This document shows positions 7,143-13,180 of a stretch of 13,180 bases of DNA, piece after piece (position 1 is the first letter of the stretch; each line of letters opens with the position of its first letter). The notes under the pieces are model-generated. The model worked only from the letters and a program-made list of their open reading frames with translations, ran no database searches and had not been told where the DNA came from. The stretch spans positions 1 to 13,180 of the forward strand of contig JBHEOL010000253.1 in NCBI GenBank assembly GCA_046261635.1, written 5' to 3'. Source of the DNA: JBHEPS01 sp046261635 (GTDB lineage Bacteria; Acidobacteriota; Thermoanaerobaculia; Gp7-AA8). The position numbers and the translations under genes are program-made.

Positions 7143-8598
7143 TCGCGCGTCTTTTCGGCACGAACGAGCCAGTGGTCCGGCCCCCGGCTTTCCCGACGCG
7201 CTGCTCGTAACCTTCGAGATCGACTTTCTTTCGCGTCGATTCACTGCTCATCCAGCGGATCGTCCCGAAGATCGGACGCTCCGGCGCCCAGGGGCGGTCG
7301 TGCTTGCCGAAGCACCAGAGAACACCTGCGTGAGTGTTCGGGTCGCGACCGTCGAGAGCCCACTGCTCGTGCATCTGGATCATGGTGCGATGCGCATCCC
7401 CGGGCGTCTCCGACCATTCGATCACCTTCTTTCCCCACAGCATCCGGAGGTAGTTGTGAATCGTCCCGAACGTTCGGAGCCCCTCCTGCGCGAGATTCCA
7501 GACCGGATCGTCCGTCCGTCCCGCGACGAGGTCGTCGTAGCTCCACGCAGGGCGCCGGAGGTCGTCCGCATGATCGCGCAGCGTCTTCGTCGCCCATGCG
7601 GGAAGCGCCTCGAGCGAGTCGTAGCGCGGATTGAAATGACAGAGATTGAACGAAAGCTCGCGACGGATCACCGCCTGCTCGAGAAACGCCTCGACATCCT
7701 CGGCCGGCGCTCCGCTGAACAGGACTCTCTGCGCGATCTCATGGATACCGATTTGTCCGAAGTGAATCCACGGGGAGAGACCGCTCGACCCGTCGGAGCG
7801 GCGCCCGTGGTTCCCGGCGTAACCCGGAAGGCCTCGAGCGAGAAACAACTCGAGCCTTTCTTCCGCCGCGTTTCGCCCTCCCGTCAGCGCCGCGGGAGGA
7901 ATCGCATGGTCGATCTCGCACGATGCCGCTCCCGTGGCAGGATCGCCACTCCAGTCGTCGAACGGGATCTCGATCTTTCTGCGAGCCCGCGGCTCGAGCT
8001 CCGGCGGCCGGCTCCAGAGCTCCTCGAGCATCGGGATCGCGCGGTCGCGGAAGAAGCGCGCGGAGTAGTGCTCTTTCTCGAAGGCGCGCATCGGCAGCAG
8101 CCCGTTTCCGTCGACATGGACCACGGGCGCTCCGGCCCGGGCCGCAAAACGCGAGGTCTGATCTCGCAGAAAATGGATCGGAAACTCGTCCGTCACGACC
8201 AGCCGCGCCCGCGAGGCGAGCTCCAGGAGCACTCCCCGCGCCTCGCCGCGGCTTCGTGGCAGGAAGAAGGCGTATTGCACCCCGCGCCTGTCCGCCGACT
8301 CGCGGTTCCCCGAGACGCCCTCGAGCACGAATCGGTGGATCCGGTCGTTCGCCCCCGGGTAATCCGTTCGGATCGACTCGTACACCAGCACGGGAAGACC
8401 GAGCCGGTTCGCCTGATCGATCGCCCAGTCGAGTGCCAGATTCGCCCTCAATCTCCGCGCAGTCTGCGCCCAGTAAAGGACGAACTCCCCGGAGGGGTTT
8501 GCCTCCCCTCCGAGACGTTCCACCCGCAGCCGGAAAGGGTCGGGAGCTCCCCCCCTCTCGAGGTGGCCGCGGCAACGAAGAAAGGGAGTGGCGGGCAC
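7117..8598 (-). CDS. phr: deoxyribodipyrimidine photolyase, class II (CPD photolyase)
   Basis: Uses FADH- and blue/near-UV light to split cyclobutane pyrimidine dimers in DNA. The 493 residues show class II features: FVLYWAQTARRLRANLALDWA (39–59), a photolyase N-terminal alpha/beta domain (to ~160), the FAD-pocket segment SGLSPWIHFGQI (272–283), RRELSFNLCHFNPRYDSLEALPAWA (312–336), GTIHNYLRMLWGKKVIEW (378–395) and GVLWCFGKHDRPWAPERPIFGTIRWMS (425–451). The class II pattern is clear. GTG at 8598 is the only start, since a TAG lies four codons upstream in frame; AGGAT sits at fair spacing. The N-terminal ~20 residues before RLRVERL and the basic C-terminal tail look like extensions. It is convergent with the B12-type regulator and divergent from an unknown small gene across a 141-bp gap with no obvious promoter consensus. 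Confidence 0.94.
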   Translation of the reverse strand: MPATPFLRCRGHLERGGAPDPFRLRVERLGGEANPSGEFVLYWAQTARRLRANLALDWAIDQANRLGLPVLVYESIRTDYPGANDRIHRFVLEGVSGNRESADRRGVQYAFFLPRSRGEARGVLLELASRARLVVTDEFPIHFLRDQTSRFAARAGAPVVHVDGNGLLPMRAFEKEHYSARFFRDRAIPMLEELWSRPPELEPRARRKIEIPFDDWSGDPATGAASCEIDHAIPPAALTGGRNAAEERLELFLARGLPGYAGNHGRRSDGSSGLSPWIHFGQIGIHEIAQRVLFSGAPAEDVEAFLEQAVIRRELSFNLCHFNPRYDSLEALPAWATKTLRDHADDLRRPAWSYDDLVAGRTDDPVWNLAQEGLRTFGTIHNYLRMLWGKKVIEWSETPGDAHRTMIQMHEQWALDGRDPNTHAGVLWCFGKHDRPWAPERPIFGTIRWMSSESTRKKVDLEGYEQRVGKAGGRTTGSFVPKRRAITPRRPPS

Positions 8599-8739
8599 CG
8601 CCGCATCCTAGCGGGATCGAGGTGGGCGGGGGGAACGAATTGCCCAACCGGGGCAGCGGAATCATCGGCAAAAGCGGGCTCATCCGCTCGGATGTATTTT
8701 TCCCATGGTCCCGGCGACTTCACGGTTGCAGGAGGATTC

Positions 8740-9162
8740 ATGCGGGACCACAAAATCACCCTCGTACTCACCCCCAGGCCTAGCGACGACCGAAACGACT
8801 GGTCTGGCCTCGGCGCGATCGTTCTCAGCAACTTCTCGCTGCTGCACGGAGCGCTTCACGCCGGGGTCACCGAATACGGACGCGAAGTCGCCCATGTCAT
8901 CCTCGATCGATCGGTGGACCCCGTCGGCTATCTCGATTTTCTGACCCGGCTGCCCCTCGGCTTCCGCGGCGACGTTCTTCTGATTCTCGAGGACGGTGGC
9001 GGCTATCTCAGCGCCGTCTCCCGCGACGATGGACGTTACCTCTACAGGCTGACCGAGACGGACATCCGGTTCTACCGGGAGGCCGCGTTCACCGACCCCT
9101 CCAATGAAGTTTCCCTCCGCCAGCCTACCCGCATCGCTTCCTTCACCCGGCTCGCATCCTGA
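8740..9162 (+). CDS. hypothetical protein, 140 residues
   Basis: Not recognised. The ATG follows GGAGG at ideal spacing (GGAGGATTC-ATG) and the gene ends just before a strong terminator, so it is very likely real. The protein has no signal peptide or clear membrane segment. It reads as alternating hydrophobic strands and polar turns: ITLVLTPRP, LGAIVLSNFSLLHGALH, REVAHVILDRS, FRGDVLLILEDGGGYLSAV, DGRYLYRLTETDIRFYRE. This suggests a small alpha/beta cytosolic domain. The longer frame reaching upstream on this strand is the antisense of the photolyase and is not the gene. It is divergent from phr and could share its control region. No function is proposed. Confidence 0.8.
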   Translation: MRDHKITLVLTPRPSDDRNDWSGLGAIVLSNFSLLHGALHAGVTEYGREVAHVILDRSVDPVGYLDFLTRLPLGFRGDVLLILEDGGGYLSAVSRDDGRYLYRLTETDIRFYREAAFTDPSNEVSLRQPTRIASFTRLAS

Positions 9163-9183
9163 GTTTCCCCCGCATCCTCTCGC

Positions 9184-9212
9184 CGCCGAAGCCTTCGGGC
9201 TTCGGCGTTTTT
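9184..9212 (+). terminator. strong intrinsic terminator with UUCG tetraloop
   Basis: A perfect 10-bp GC-rich stem (CGCCGAAGCC/GGCTTCGGCG) closed by C(TTCG)G, the very stable tetraloop, is followed at once by five T residues. It lies 21 bases after the stop of the 140-residue gene and insulates it from the next one. Confidence 0.92.
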
Positions 9213-9286
9213 CGTCCTCGAAAAGCCACAGCGGCCTGAAGTTTGCTTTAGTCCTGAACCGTGACTTTCCTGGAGCAAAAACACCG

Positions 9287-9589
9287 ATGAGTCTCGTGAA
9301 CGCAGTCTGTGCCGAGATTACCGTTTATCAGGGGATCGGGGAGCGCACCGGAACGCTGGTCGAAAGACGGGCAGTTCGAGGCAAAGCCGGTCTTTGCAAG
9401 AGCATGCGCGACCTTGCGACCAAGTCCCGCGTTCTCGGCGACGGGTACTATTACATCCCCGTCGACCTCTGGCCCGACGCGGCCGGTCCCGTGGTCATCA
9501 ACAAGATGCACTGGACCGTGATCGGGTCGTTGAGCCGCTCGCGCGGCGAGAGGAAGCGGACCCGTAGAGCTTCGGCCCGGGACGACTAG
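9287..9589 (+). CDS. hypothetical protein, 100 residues
   Basis: Not recognised. The chosen ATG is the first good start after the terminator at 9184–9212; GGAG lies 11 bases upstream, a rather long spacing. The frame is open further upstream but through the terminator. The protein has a hydrophobic N-terminus (MSLVNAVCAEITVYQGIG), a central GDGYYYIPVDLWPDAAGPVVINKMHWTVIG stretch rich in aromatic residues, and a basic tail (SRSRGERKRTRRASARDD) that could contact nucleic acid or simply be disordered. Two cysteines (8 and 37) are present. No membrane span or signal peptide is evident. It lies 68 bases before the carboxypeptidase gene on the same strand. Confidence 0.6.
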   Translation: MSLVNAVCAEITVYQGIGERTGTLVERRAVRGKAGLCKSMRDLATKSRVLGDGYYYIPVDLWPDAAGPVVINKMHWTVIGSLSRSRGERKRTRRASARDD

Positions 9590-9625
9590 AGCGTGATCCC
9601 ACGGCACCCGATTCTCGATTCGCCG

Positions 9626-9653
9626 ACTGGAGAACCGGCCAACTGGAGAACCG
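9626..9653 (+). repeat. duplicated Shine–Dalgarno block before the carboxypeptidase gene
   Basis: ACTGGAGAACCG occurs at 9626–9637 and again at 9642–9653, with a period of 16. Each copy holds a GGAG; only the second is correctly placed (9 bases) for ATG 9658. Confidence 0.6.
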
Positions 9654-9657
9654 ATTG

Positions 9658-10782
9658 ATGAGACGCCCCCTCTTCCTCCTCGCGATCCTGGCCACTCTCG
9701 CCCTCGGCGTGCAGGCCCAGGAGGAAGGTGACTACCGCAGCGCTATTCTGATCGAGCCCACCACCGGCACGGTCCTGTTCGAGAAGGCGGCCGACGATCC
9801 GGCACCGATCGCTTCGATGACGAAGATGATGACGGCCCTGGTCGTCCTCGAGCAGGTCGCAGCGGGAAAGATCGACTGGGAAACCCCCATCAGCACCTCG
9901 GCGAATGCGAGCCGGATGGGAGGCTCGCAGGTCTACCTCCGCCATCGCGAGGTCTTTCCACTCAGGGAGATGATGGCGGCGATGTTCGTCCACTCGGCGA
10001 ACGACGCGGCGATGGCGATCGCCGAGCACGTCGGCGGCAGCGAGGAGCAGTTCGTCGCGATGATGAACGCCCGTGCGCGCGAGCTCGGGATGAAGAACAC
10101 CCGGTTCGTGACTCCGCACGGCCTCCCGGCCGAGGCCGGCGGCGCCGACGACATGTCGACCCCGCGCGATCTCTCCCGCCTCGCTGTGGAGCTGATGAAG
10201 CACCCGACCATCCGCGAGCTCGCCAAGGTGGAACAGATGCCATTCCGCCAGGGGAAGTTCACGCTCTGGAATCCGAACGACCTGATCTCCCGCTACGGTC
10301 CGGCCACCGGATTGAAGACGGGAACCCACGATCGCGCCGGATCGTGTCTGACTGCGACGGCGTCGAAGAACGGCATGGACCTGGTCGCGGTGCTGATGGG
10401 CGCCAACCAGCGAAGGCAGCTCTTCCAAACAACCGAATCGATGCTGGAAGAAGCCTTCAGCTCGTGGGAGATCGTGGAACCGGTGCGGCGCGGAAGCCCG
10501 GTTGACCAGCCGCTTCCGGTCGCGGGAGGACGCGTGCCGGCCGTCGCAGGTGTCGCGGCCGCGGACGCGAGAGTGGTCCTGCGGACCGACGAATCCGACT
10601 CGATCCAGACGCGCCTGCAGCCGCTCAACCCTCCCGCCCCCGTCCAGAAGGGAGAGCGCGTCGGCTGGCTCATCGTCTCAAAAGCGGGGCAACCGATCGG
10701 CCGGGTTTCCGTAGTAGCCATGGACGACGTCCCGAACGCTTCGATTCTCCAGCGCTTCTGGGATCACGTCTGGCCCTGGTGA
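9658..10782 (+). CDS. dacA: D-alanyl-D-alanine carboxypeptidase (PBP5/6 type, peptidase S11)
   Basis: A low-molecular-mass penicillin-binding protein that removes the terminal D-Ala from peptidoglycan pentapeptides in the periplasm, limiting cross-linking. All three catalytic motifs are present and well spaced: S53-M-T-K56 (nucleophile Ser53), S113-A-N115 and K220-T-G222. Residues 1–20 are a signal peptide with likely cleavage at VQA-Q21. The S11 catalytic domain runs to ~272; residues ~275–360 fit the small beta-rich PBP5 C-terminal domain. The last 15 residues (NASILQRFWDHVWPW) are aromatic and amphipathic, like the C-terminal membrane anchor of PBP5. The 374-residue length is typical. ATG is preferred over the adjacent TTG at 9655 because of GGAG spacing. 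Which dac paralogue it is cannot be told from sequence alone. Confidence 0.93.
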   Translation: MRRPLFLLAILATLALGVQAQEEGDYRSAILIEPTTGTVLFEKAADDPAPIASMTKMMTALVVLEQVAAGKIDWETPISTSANASRMGGSQVYLRHREVFPLREMMAAMFVHSANDAAMAIAEHVGGSEEQFVAMMNARARELGMKNTRFVTPHGLPAEAGGADDMSTPRDLSRLAVELMKHPTIRELAKVEQMPFRQGKFTLWNPNDLISRYGPATGLKTGTHDRAGSCLTATASKNGMDLVAVLMGANQRRQLFQTTESMLEEAFSSWEIVEPVRRGSPVDQPLPVAGGRVPAVAGVAAADARVVLRTDESDSIQTRLQPLNPPAPVQKGERVGWLIVSKAGQPIGRVSVVAMDDVPNASILQRFWDHVWPW

Positions 10783-10788
10783 TCCCAG
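10758..10788 (+). repeat. inverted repeat spanning the carboxypeptidase stop codon
   Basis: CTGGGATCAC (10758–10767) and GTGATCCCAG (10779–10788) are perfect 10-bp complements with an 11-nt loop. The TGA stop lies in the right arm. No T-run follows, so it is more likely an mRNA 3'-end hairpin than an intrinsic terminator. Confidence 0.45.
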
Positions 10789-10841
10789 CGCCGATCCGCA
10801 CGTCGTACTCCGGCAGCCCCCGGATGAGGAGAGAGTAACCG

Positions 10842-11033
10842 ATGCCGCTACATCGCTCGCGCCGTTACCGAATGATCGCAGGAGTCTGTGGAGGAATCGC
10901 AGAATGGCTCGACTGGAGTCCGACCCTGGTCAGGATTCTCTACGTGGTGATCTCGATCCTGTCGGTCGCATTTCCCGGTATCGTCGCCTACATCATTCTG
11001 TGGATCGTGATGCCGGAGAAAGACAGGGGCTAG
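10842..11033 (+). CDS. small PspC-domain membrane protein
   Basis: A 63-residue protein consisting of one PspC domain: RSRRYRMIAGVCGGIAEWLDWSPTLVRI (5–32), with the conserved GVCGGIAEWL block, followed by one long hydrophobic segment (residues ~32–57, LYVVISILSVAFPGIVAYIILWIVM) ending at PEKDRG. PspC proteins are inner-membrane sensors or partners in envelope stress; stand-alone short forms are common and mostly uncharacterised. GAGGAGAG lies at good spacing before the ATG. It follows the carboxypeptidase gene by 59 bases and is likely co-transcribed. Its TAG stop lies inside the first units of a heptanucleotide repeat, so the native 3' end may have been replaced by that element. Confidence 0.9.
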   Translation: MPLHRSRRYRMIAGVCGGIAEWLDWSPTLVRILYVVISILSVAFPGIVAYIILWIVMPEKDRG

Positions 11034-11059
11034 GGGCTAGGGGCTAGGGGCTAGGGGCC
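11025..11059 (+). repeat. heptanucleotide tandem repeat (AGGGGCT)n
   Basis: Four exact AGGGGCT units (11025–11052) and a fifth variant AGGGGCC. The first unit overlaps the end of the PspC gene and provides its TAG stop. Reading in threes gives a TAG in every third register. Confidence 0.9.
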
Positions 11060-11075
11060 AGGGAAAACCAGAAGC

Positions 11076-11226
11076 AAAGTCAGAAGGCAGAAGGCAGAAG
11101 GCAGAAGTAAAAACAAAGGCAAAGGGACGAGACGTTTCGTCGCAGCGCATCCTTCGGGATACCGGCGCCCTGCCAGCCGTCGCCGTTGTCTTTACTTCTG
11201 CCTTCTGCCTTCTGCCTTCTGACTTT
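11076..11226. repeat. 36-bp perfect inverted repeat built from (AGAAGGC)n heptamers
   Basis: The arms at 11076–11111 and 11191–11226 are exact reverse complements over 36 bases, each an AAAGTC lead-in, about four AGAAGGC-type units and a GTAAA end. The 79-base interior (11112–11190) contains a near-perfect 16-bp palindrome at 11126–11141. Weaker complementarity continues outward: AGGGGCCAGG near 11053 on one side is matched by the complement near 11240–11250 on the other. Transcripts from either strand could fold into one long hairpin. The right arm and interior are also the 3' end of purN. Confidence 0.92.
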
Positions 11227-11877
11227 CTCCGGGCTTTTCCTGGCCCCTGGTCCCTGGTCCCTGGCCCTAACTCTGCGTCCCTCGACCCTGTACTCGCCCG
11301 AGGTCACGATTCGAAGAGCTTCGACGTAGGCGCGATGTTCCTCGGCCAGGATCCGGGCCGAGAGCGTTTCCGGGGTGTCGTCGTCGAGCACCGGAACGGC
11401 GCGCTGCACCAGGATCGGCCCTCCGTCGAGCGACTCGTCGACCAGATGGACGGTGCAACCGGCGATTTTCACTCCCCAGGCGAGCGCCTGAGCCTGCGCG
11501 TCGACTCCGGGAAAAGACGGCAGCAGGGAGGGATGAATGTTGAGGATCCGACCGCGGAAGCGTCCGACGAACGTCGCCGACAGGATCCGCATGTAACCGG
11601 CCAGGACGACGGTCCCGGCTCCACTCGCTTCGATGGCCTCGATCACGAGCGCCTCGTGCGCCTCCCGGGTCGGCTGCCCGCGATGGGGAATCGCTTCGGC
11701 CGGGTATCCCCACTCCGCGGCCCTTGCGAGCCCGGGAGCGTCGGAGCGGTTCGAGATGACGACGGCAATCTCCGCGTCGAGCTCGCCGCTGGTGATCGCC
11801 TCGTGGATCGCGGCGAAGTTCGACCCGCGCCCCGACAGCAGGACCGCGATTCGCTTCCGCTCGGGGGGTAGGCTCAC
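11080..11877 (-). CDS. purN: phosphoribosylglycinamide formyltransferase, with repeat-encoded C-terminal extension
   Basis: Transfers a formyl group from 10-formyl-tetrahydrofolate to GAR in de novo purine synthesis. Residues 9–206 are the full enzyme: RIAVLLSGRGSNF (phosphate-binding loop), AGYMRILS, and the catalytic triad N113 and H115 in NIHPSLLP plus D151 in ESLDGGPI. E. coli PurN has 212 residues; this protein has 265. The extra ~59 residues begin at ARDQGPGARK and come entirely from the heptamer repeat element, ending in a hydrophobic, Cys-rich tail (SSLCLCFYFCLLPSAF). The GTG start overlaps the purM stop as GTGA, implying translational coupling; the frame upstream of it is only the antiparallel-phase reading of purM. 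Enzyme identity is secure. Whether the tail is kept, cleaved or harmful cannot be seen. Confidence 0.95.
   Translation of the reverse strand: MSLPPERKRIAVLLSGRGSNFAAIHEAITSGELDAEIAVVISNRSDAPGLARAAEWGYPAEAIPHRGQPTREAHEALVIEAIEASGAGTVVLAGYMRILSATFVGRFRGRILNIHPSLLPSFPGVDAQAQALAWGVKIAGCTVHLVDESLDGGPILVQRAVPVLDDDTPETLSARILAEEHRAYVEALRIVTSGEYRVEGRRVRARDQGPGARKSPEKVRRQKAEGRSKDNGDGWQGAGIPKDALRRNVSSLCLCFYFCLLPSAF
11241..11268 (-). repeat. heptanucleotide tandem repeat (GGGACCA)n
   Basis: Four 7-base units on the plus strand: TGGCCCC, TGGTCCC, TGGTCCC, TGGCCCT. It is the outer part of the right-hand half of the composite element, complementary in style to the AGGGGCT array on the left. On the purN strand it has no stop codon in any frame and is translated. 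Confidence 0.85.
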
Positions 11878-12941
11878 GCGATCCAGCTCGGAAAGTCGGC
11901 CGGGGGATAGTCGTAGACGACCTTCCCCGATCCCTTGACGACGTTGCCGATGAAAAAGAATTTCTGGCGCATCGCTTCCAGACGGCGGGCCACGCGCTCG
12001 ACCTGGTCGGGCCCGACGATCAGCACCATTCCGATCCCCATGTTGAATACCCGCAGCATCTCGTCGACCTCGACGTTCCCCTCTCGATGGAGATATCGGA
12101 AGATCGGGAGAACCTCCCACGACCCGAGCTTGATGCGGGCGTCACACCCGTCGGGAAGAATGCGCGGAACGTTGTCGGTCAACCCCCCGCCCGTGATGTG
12201 GGCCATCCCGTGAATCACCCCCTCCTCGACCAGGGGGAGCAGTGGACGCAGGTAGGAGATGTGCGGCTCGAGCAGGACCTCGCCCACCTTGCCACCGATC
12301 TCCGGAACGATCGACTGCAGCTCGACCCCCGCCCGCTCGTGCAGGATGCTTCGCGCCAGCGAGTAGCCGTTGGTGTGGAGGCCGACGGAGGGGAGCCCGA
12401 TCAGCAGGTCCCTCTCGACGACTTTCTTCCCATCGATCAATCGCTTCTCGTCGACCACGCCGACGATGAAGCCGGCCACGTCATAGTCGCCGGTCTGATA
12501 GAAGCCGGGCATCTCGGCGGTCTCGCCACCGATGAGTGCGACGCCGTTCTCTCGGCAGGCGCGCGCCATGCCGCGGACCACGTCGACCATGATCGCGGGC
12601 TCGAGCTTCCCCGTCGCGAAGTAGTCGAGAAAGAAGAGCGGCTTCGCGCCCTGGACGAGGATGTCGTTCACGCAGTGGCAGACCAGATCGTAGCCGACCG
12701 TGTCGTGGATCTTCATCGCCTGCGCCACGCGCAGCTTCGTTCCGACTCCGTCGGCCGAGGAGACGAGAATCGGGGACTCCATGCCGGAGAAGTCGGCGCG
12801 GAACAGCCCGCCGAACAACCCGATGTCCGAGACCACGTTCGGCCCGTGGGTGTCGCGGACGATCGTCCGGACCTGCGAAAGCGCTTCGTCCTGCGCGTCG
12901 ATGTTCACGCCGGCAGCGCGGTAGGTGCTCTTTTCCTTCAT
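11874..12941 (-). CDS. purM: phosphoribosylformylglycinamidine cyclo-ligase (AIR synthetase)
   Basis: Closes the imidazole ring: FGAM + ATP to AIR, in de novo purine synthesis; a cytosolic dimer of the PurM/ThiL superfamily. The 355 residues match the usual ~345. Visible motifs are YRAAGVNIDA near the N-terminus, ILVSSADGVGTKL (58–70), DYFATGKL (106–113), GGETAEMPGFY (138–148), GLHTNGYSLAR (187–197), HITGGGLTDNVPR (248–260) and FNMGIGM (299–305). The open frame reaches 13019, but ATG 12941, followed by KEKSTYRAAGV as in other PurM proteins, is the proper start; AGGA lies nine bases upstream, a weak site. It is the first gene of a purM-purN pair joined by a 4-base overlap. Confidence 0.97.
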   Translation of the reverse strand: MKEKSTYRAAGVNIDAQDEALSQVRTIVRDTHGPNVVSDIGLFGGLFRADFSGMESPILVSSADGVGTKLRVAQAMKIHDTVGYDLVCHCVNDILVQGAKPLFFLDYFATGKLEPAIMVDVVRGMARACRENGVALIGGETAEMPGFYQTGDYDVAGFIVGVVDEKRLIDGKKVVERDLLIGLPSVGLHTNGYSLARSILHERAGVELQSIVPEIGGKVGEVLLEPHISYLRPLLPLVEEGVIHGMAHITGGGLTDNVPRILPDGCDARIKLGSWEVLPIFRYLHREGNVEVDEMLRVFNMGIGMVLIVGPDQVERVARRLEAMRQKFFFIGNVVKGSGKVVYDYPPADFPSWIA

Positions 12942-13056
12942 CGCGGGAATCCTATCAGGAGCGGGGCCGGCCGGGAGAGCCCGGCGACATGGGTGGACGG
13001 GGCACGGGCGGCGCGCCACCCCACGCCTCCCCTCCCTCCCCCGGACGTGATGCTCG
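12942..13056 (-). other. intergenic region between the FabH-like gene and purM
   Basis: A 115-bp GC-rich gap. The only structure is a short hairpin GCCGGG-AGAG-CCCGGC (12970–12985) without a T-run. No promoter consensus for purM could be defended. Confidence 0.4.
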
Positions 13057-13180
13057 TCAATGACGGTAGAGCGCTGCGCCCCAGTGCAATCCCGATCCGA
13101 GAGCGGTGAAGACGATCAGGTCACCCCTGTTCACCCGCCCGGCCTCCATGCACTCGTGCAGCAGGATCGGCAGGGTCGCC
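13057..13180 (-). CDS. fabH: 3-oxoacyl-ACP synthase III (FabH-like), C-terminal end only
   Basis: The gene runs off the window edge; only the last 41 codons are present. They read ATLPILLHECMEAGRVNRGD then LIVFTALGSGLHWGAAL and end YRH. This is the closing helix and strands of the thiolase-fold KAS III family: the E/D-x-x-x-E/A-G-R-(V/I)-x-R-G-D-L block followed by the Gly-rich G-x-G-x-x-W-G-A-A-L-x-R signature. The catalytic Asn of the GNTS motif would lie just outside the window. In fatty-acid synthesis this enzyme condenses acetyl-CoA with malonyl-ACP. A KAS III paralogue acting in secondary metabolism cannot be excluded from this fragment. Confidence 0.8.
   Translation of the reverse strand, partial: ATLPILLHECMEAGRVNRGDLIVFTALGSGLHWGAALYRH

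Noticed and set aside
7300..8739. Upstream part of the plus-strand frame that contains the 140-residue gene
   Set aside because: It is antisense to the photolyase; the strong RBS and ATG at 8740 mark the real start.
9104..9286. Longer N-terminus for the 100-residue protein
   Set aside because: It would run through the preceding gene's end and its strong terminator hairpin.
11025..11270. CRISPR-like array
   Set aside because: Units are only 7 bp, contiguous and without unique spacers; no cas genes nearby.
11878..12120. Upstream extension of the purN frame
   Set aside because: It lies within purM in another phase and has no PurN homology; the GTGA overlap gives a normal N-terminus.
12970..12985. 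Terminator of the FabH-like gene
   Set aside because: The stem is only 6 bp, lacks a T-run and lies over 70 bases past the stop codon; too weak to call.

Overview
The window is GC-rich bacterial chromosome made mostly of housekeeping genes with tight spacing and several GTG/TTG starts. The fused transaldolase–phosphoglucose isomerase, the class II photolyase and the base composition would fit Acidobacteriota or a neighbouring deep lineage. This is an inference from gene content: there is no rRNA or other taxonomic marker here. No phage genes, transposase, integrase, tRNA or CRISPR array was seen.

Layout: (1) Positions 1–5075, minus strand: a TVP38/TMEM64 membrane protein, then tal-pgi, then gnd, the last two almost touching. 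Together they cover glucose-6-phosphate/fructose-6-phosphate interconversion, a transaldolase step and oxidative decarboxylation of 6-phosphogluconate. (2) 5141–6028, plus: a YihY/BrkB-type membrane protein. (3) 6134–8598: a plausible light-response pair. A MerR-type regulator carrying the Wx9EH motif and axial-ligand His of adenosylcobalamin photoreceptors (CarH/LitR) faces a class II CPD photolyase, and their 3' ends overlap by 26 bp. (4) 8740–9589, plus: two small unrecognised proteins, the first followed by a strong UUCG-loop terminator. (5) 9658–11033, plus: a D-Ala-D-Ala carboxypeptidase and a 63-residue PspC-domain protein. (6) 11025–11270: a composite of heptanucleotide tandem repeats folded into a 36-bp perfect inverted repeat. 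It supplies the pspC stop codon and the last ~59 codons of purN. (7) 11080–12941, minus: purM-purN, coupled by a GTGA overlap. (8) 13057–13180, minus: the C-terminal end of a FabH-like ketoacyl synthase III.

The observations most worth a second look are the B12-photoreceptor/photolyase pair (with a Pro where the B12 motif usually has Gly), the heptamer element that has become coding sequence of purN, and the coenzyme-binding residues of Gnd, which suggest NAD rather than NADP. I see no clearly new multi-gene system; the nearest candidate is the putative light-responsive block at 6134–9162, which includes an unknown gene divergent from the photolyase.
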